A stretch of 64,000 bases of DNA from BQJU01 sp964015035 (lineage in GTDB: Bacteria; Bacteroidota; Bacteroidia; Chitinophagales; Saprospiraceae), in contig CAXHCA010000005.1 of assembly GCA_964015035.1 (NCBI GenBank), forward strand, positions 1 through 64,000, given 5' to 3'. Position 1 is the stretch's first letter, and the number at the start of each line of letters is the position of its first letter. The position numbers and the translations under genes were made by a program. Under the pieces are notes generated by a model. It ran no database searches, had not been told where the DNA came from, and saw only the letters and a list, made by a program, of their open reading frames with translations. Positions 63,001 through 64,000 of this stretch are shown in pieces.

Positions 63001-63260
63001 GCACTCAGATCACTGAAAAATTTCTGGATTATCTGGCAGACGGGTATACCAAAAGTGGAGCATTGCGCCAGGCCAAGCTGGACTACCTCGGGTCAGCCAA
63101 TGCAGTTCTGCAACATCCTTTCTTTTGGGGAGGCATGGTTTTGATGGGACAGGATGGTGTAGTATCGTTTCAGCGCAGGTGGCCAAAACGGCTCTGGTTT
63201 GCAGGACTTGGCTTTTTGTTGCTAGTAGTAGGCATTTGGGCAGCGCGAAGAGTGCGCTAG
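60081..63260 (+). CDS. Large TPR-CHAT protein, predicted periplasmic and C-terminally anchored
   Basis: 1059 aa from ATG 60081, which overlaps the preceding stop (ATGA); an upstream in-frame ATG at 59949 lies deep inside the previous gene. A signal peptide (about 1-29, ending IIGYSQ) is followed by about 12 TPR-like helix pairs (about 30-560). A coiled linker and the CHAT domain (about 700-1025) follow, with the catalytic dyad H886 in FGTHAIAN and C934 in LNACESG, and SLWKVDEKVS. A C-terminal span (about 1037-1055) ends in RRVR, which positive-inside predicts a periplasmic body. A periplasmic CHAT protease next to a periplasmic TPR anti-sigma is unusual. Substrate unknown. Confidence 0.9.
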   Translation: MTVVFPHQLVLKFWSCCLCLLLPIIGYSQKPQELLENAIGYYKSDQLDSARHFYQLAYQTTDADIQLQAVEGLVKVAILKAELGRADSLLQIGDDLIENKTVGPAAICEFETARGEYYRSNSQFEKALAQHRAVIQKSADLEGGEVIHAYALYYTGLTFERLGTYDSSLIYVNRAYQIFREQLDTTSLEFSGIYNGLGVCHYRANRLEEAKFFYLKSKAIAEEKLGPVSSDLAMCLNNLSSIFRAEENYQQAIQYSEQALKISRALKDEASISSAYYALGVYHYFMGDYGRTKDYMEACIAIRERLYDANHYSLIGPYEVLGIAEEESGNYQQTLYCLRKVRRKIKANYGPGSLVEGFNYENTAICFKTVNQLDSALHYIQLASQIIPVLAPENDYSVGVHYFNYGNILYLQGKLEKAEQMVEKSMAIYQAVGLDHTTEYAQNLTLQGLIAAEQANWTKADQLFQMALEIVRLPSGALEGEGYQMRPNTLSVLHEYLQYLITKYQADVAPGVLKQFEKFSAIYLDLSDDFRKQFHDPYTKSVLIKDNATVYKRIIGFYQQLYRKTGHEKYLKAVYQFSENGRTCLLRDLQDDKIKSYAGIPDSVVQKELALKNELTRLNQQLLENPASDTVKRALFASKEAFNAHLDQTLKAYPKYYDLKFNSKIPDLAAVQAQLDQRALIEYLEDDTAYYALVIQLDAAELLHLGNRQKINETVADWKRALVSQEKKQLDQTGRILYQKLWQPLAEKLSGERVIIIPSGTLFYLNFETLPTGNASAPFLIYDYNISYALSINVLLSKVPQSSKKGLLAVVPGFEDDIKLAYRNQRDTIEPIDDNFLHTIRQPWSLKLANSLKQKFDNQAYIGLQATESNLKKNIHKGRILYFGTHAIANASDPLRSKLVLAKEAGAQEEDGYLHAYELYGLPLEAELAVLNACESGLGELQEGEGMISLAYSIHYAGCPSTVMSLWKVDEKVSTQITEKFLDYLADGYTKSGALRQAKLDYLGSANAVLQHPFFWGGMVLMGQDGVVSFQRRWPKRLWFAGLGFLLLVVGIWAARRVR

Positions 63261-63265
63261 GAAGA

Positions 63266-63676
63266 TTATCGCGCCGGATATTCTACATAATTGCGGGGTG
63301 TTTCATAAAGCCGTACACCCACCTCATAGCGATCATCCAGGTGCGTGGTGAGGATTTGCCAAATGACGTAACAAATGTGCTCGGCAGTAGGGTTGAGGTT
63401 TTTAAATTCTTCGGTGTCCAGATTGAGGTTTTTGTGGTCAAAGCGCAATTCCACTTCTCGATAAATCAAATCCTTCAATATCTTTAAATCGATGAGAAAA
63501 CCCGTTTCAGGGTCCACCTCTCCCGACACCCTCACTTCCAAATCATAATTATGGCCATGGTAATTGGGGCTATTGCAAAGACCAAAAACTTCGCGGTTTT
63601 TCTCATCACTCCAAGCGGGGTTATGCAAGCGGTGGGCGGCATTGAAGTGGGCCTTTCTGTAAATGGAAACTCTCAT
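63266..63676 (-). CDS. 6-pyruvoyl-tetrahydropterin synthase/QueD family protein
   Basis: A 136-aa pterin synthase. Zinc ligands: His in HFNAAHRLH (about 10-18) and the pair in NYHGHNYDLEV (about 38-48). The Cys is in FGLCNSPNYHGH, giving Cys-x5-HGH spacing, the pattern of eukaryotic-type PTPS rather than the Cys-x3-HGH of E. coli QueD. GEVDPETGFLIDLKILKDL and FDHKNLNLD are also strong matches to PTPS by recall. It makes either 6-carboxytetrahydropterin (queuosine path) or 6-pyruvoyltetrahydropterin (biopterin path). A consensus promoter lies upstream on the minus strand. It converges on the CHAT gene with 5 bp between stops. Confidence 0.88.
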   Translation of the reverse strand: MRVSIYRKAHFNAAHRLHNPAWSDEKNREVFGLCNSPNYHGHNYDLEVRVSGEVDPETGFLIDLKILKDLIYREVELRFDHKNLNLDTEEFKNLNPTAEHICYVIWQILTTHLDDRYEVGVRLYETPRNYVEYPAR

Positions 63677-64000
63677 AGATCATCGTTTATCACGCAACAA
63701 AATTACATGGGGTTTGGTTTGCACCAAATTGGGTAATAACGCTATTTCCTGTTTTGAGAAACCTCCCCGGTATAAAATCGGGATCAAACTAAAACGTGAG
63801 GCGCAAACAACCACCGGAGGTGGCGATTTGCATTTTTGAATGGTCTTCTAACCACAAGATTGGTCGAAAACCATCTATTCACGAATTAATTGCCCAACAA
63901 TCTATCTACTGAGGTGGTTTTGTCTTATTTGGGTTTTTGAAGATTAAACCTGTTTTTATTTTATAAAGTGGTTTTTTTATAAAACATTTCTTATATTTTC
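63677..64000. other. Intergenic region upstream of the pterin synthase, running off the window
   Basis: 324 bp, A/T-rich towards the end of the window. It holds the promoter of the pterin synthase (63698-63728). No other gene, repeat or RNA is recognised. A GGTGGCGAT-type G-rich patch lies at about 63815-63830. Confidence 0.5.
63698..63728 (-). promoter_or_regulatory. Bacteroidota-consensus promoter of the pterin synthase gene
   Basis: Read on the minus strand: TTTG (63728-63725), a 19-bp spacer and TAATTTTG (63705-63698). This matches TTTG-N19/21-TAnnTTTG exactly and lies 22 bp upstream of the ATG at 63676, so the leader is short. Confidence 0.75.

Noticed and set aside
1..64000. tRNA genes, rRNA genes and CRISPR arrays
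   Set aside because: I looked for T-loop-like GGTTCGAATCC stretches, rRNA signatures and regularly spaced repeats and found none. A small RNA with weak structure could be missed by eye.

Overview
The window looks like chromosomal DNA of a free-living member of the Bacteroidota, most likely the Saprospiria (Lewinella/Haliscomenobacter-like); the genus is inference. The grounds are secreted proteins ending in type IX secretion (T9SS) sorting domains of both type A and type B, a fused MurF-alanine racemase, Bacteroidota-type promoters (TTTG-N19/20-TAnnTTTG) in front of several genes, a cluster of parvulin-type isomerases for outer-membrane protein folding, and CHAT-domain proteins with TPR and ECF-sigma partners. 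I see no rRNA, tRNA, CRISPR array, prophage or intact insertion sequence.

Layout. 0.2-6.3 kb: cyclophilin, TruA, a class C beta-lactamase-fold hydrolase, a type B T9SS surface protein and a secreted Omp28/thioredoxin-like protein. 6.4-9.5 kb: DUF779 protein and aldehyde dehydrogenase, divergent from an AraC-type regulator. 9.6-16.5 kb: MurF-Alr fusion, then three consecutive PpiC/SurA-type folding factors ending in a strong terminator. 16.6-17.8 kb: small unknown genes and a beta-barrel protein. 18.0-22.9 kb, minus strand: MnmG, tocopherol-cyclase-like protein, DUF1232 protein, Xaa-Pro aminopeptidase. 23.4-28.2 kb: conserved unknown, M15 peptidase lipoprotein, membrane-anchored winged-helix regulator, a gene remnant, and a retropepsin-like/PDZ protein.

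28.4-33.6 kb is an accessory-looking island: HipA-like kinase overlapping a DUF3037 gene, a truncated transposase, then a two-gene unit of a CHAT (caspase-like) protease and an alpha/beta-hydrolase. The last two are my main candidate for an undescribed conflict or stress system. 33.7-36.1 kb: glycosyltransferase overlapping an ECF sigma gene, then a TPR lipoprotein. 36.3-46.9 kb: tandem thioredoxin paralogues, ThiL, M28 peptidase, an ALDH8A1-like dehydrogenase, MtaB, a sugar nucleotidyltransferase, LpxK and an acyltransferase. 47.2-51.0 kb: C-terminal processing protease and a helical unknown. 51.2-57.0 kb: T9SS cargo (Kazal/dockerin-like protein; M4 metallopeptidase) and a lipoprotein. 57.4-63.3 kb: a tyrosine-rich secreted protein and an operon of ECF sigma factor, single-pass anti-sigma-like protein with a TPR-like outer domain, and a large TPR-CHAT protein predicted to be periplasmic. 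A pterin synthase (minus strand) closes the window.

Two dispersed palindromic elements (49371-49565 and 57034-57205) share 17-bp terminal inverted repeats and nested hairpins; solo ends of the same element lie near 848 and 18008. Working together, the genes cover envelope building and folding (MurF-Alr, SurA group, LpxK, acyltransferase, Ctp), tRNA modification (TruA, MnmG, MtaB), secreted T9SS proteins, and two separate CHAT-protease modules. All calls are by eye from the sequence; no database search was run.
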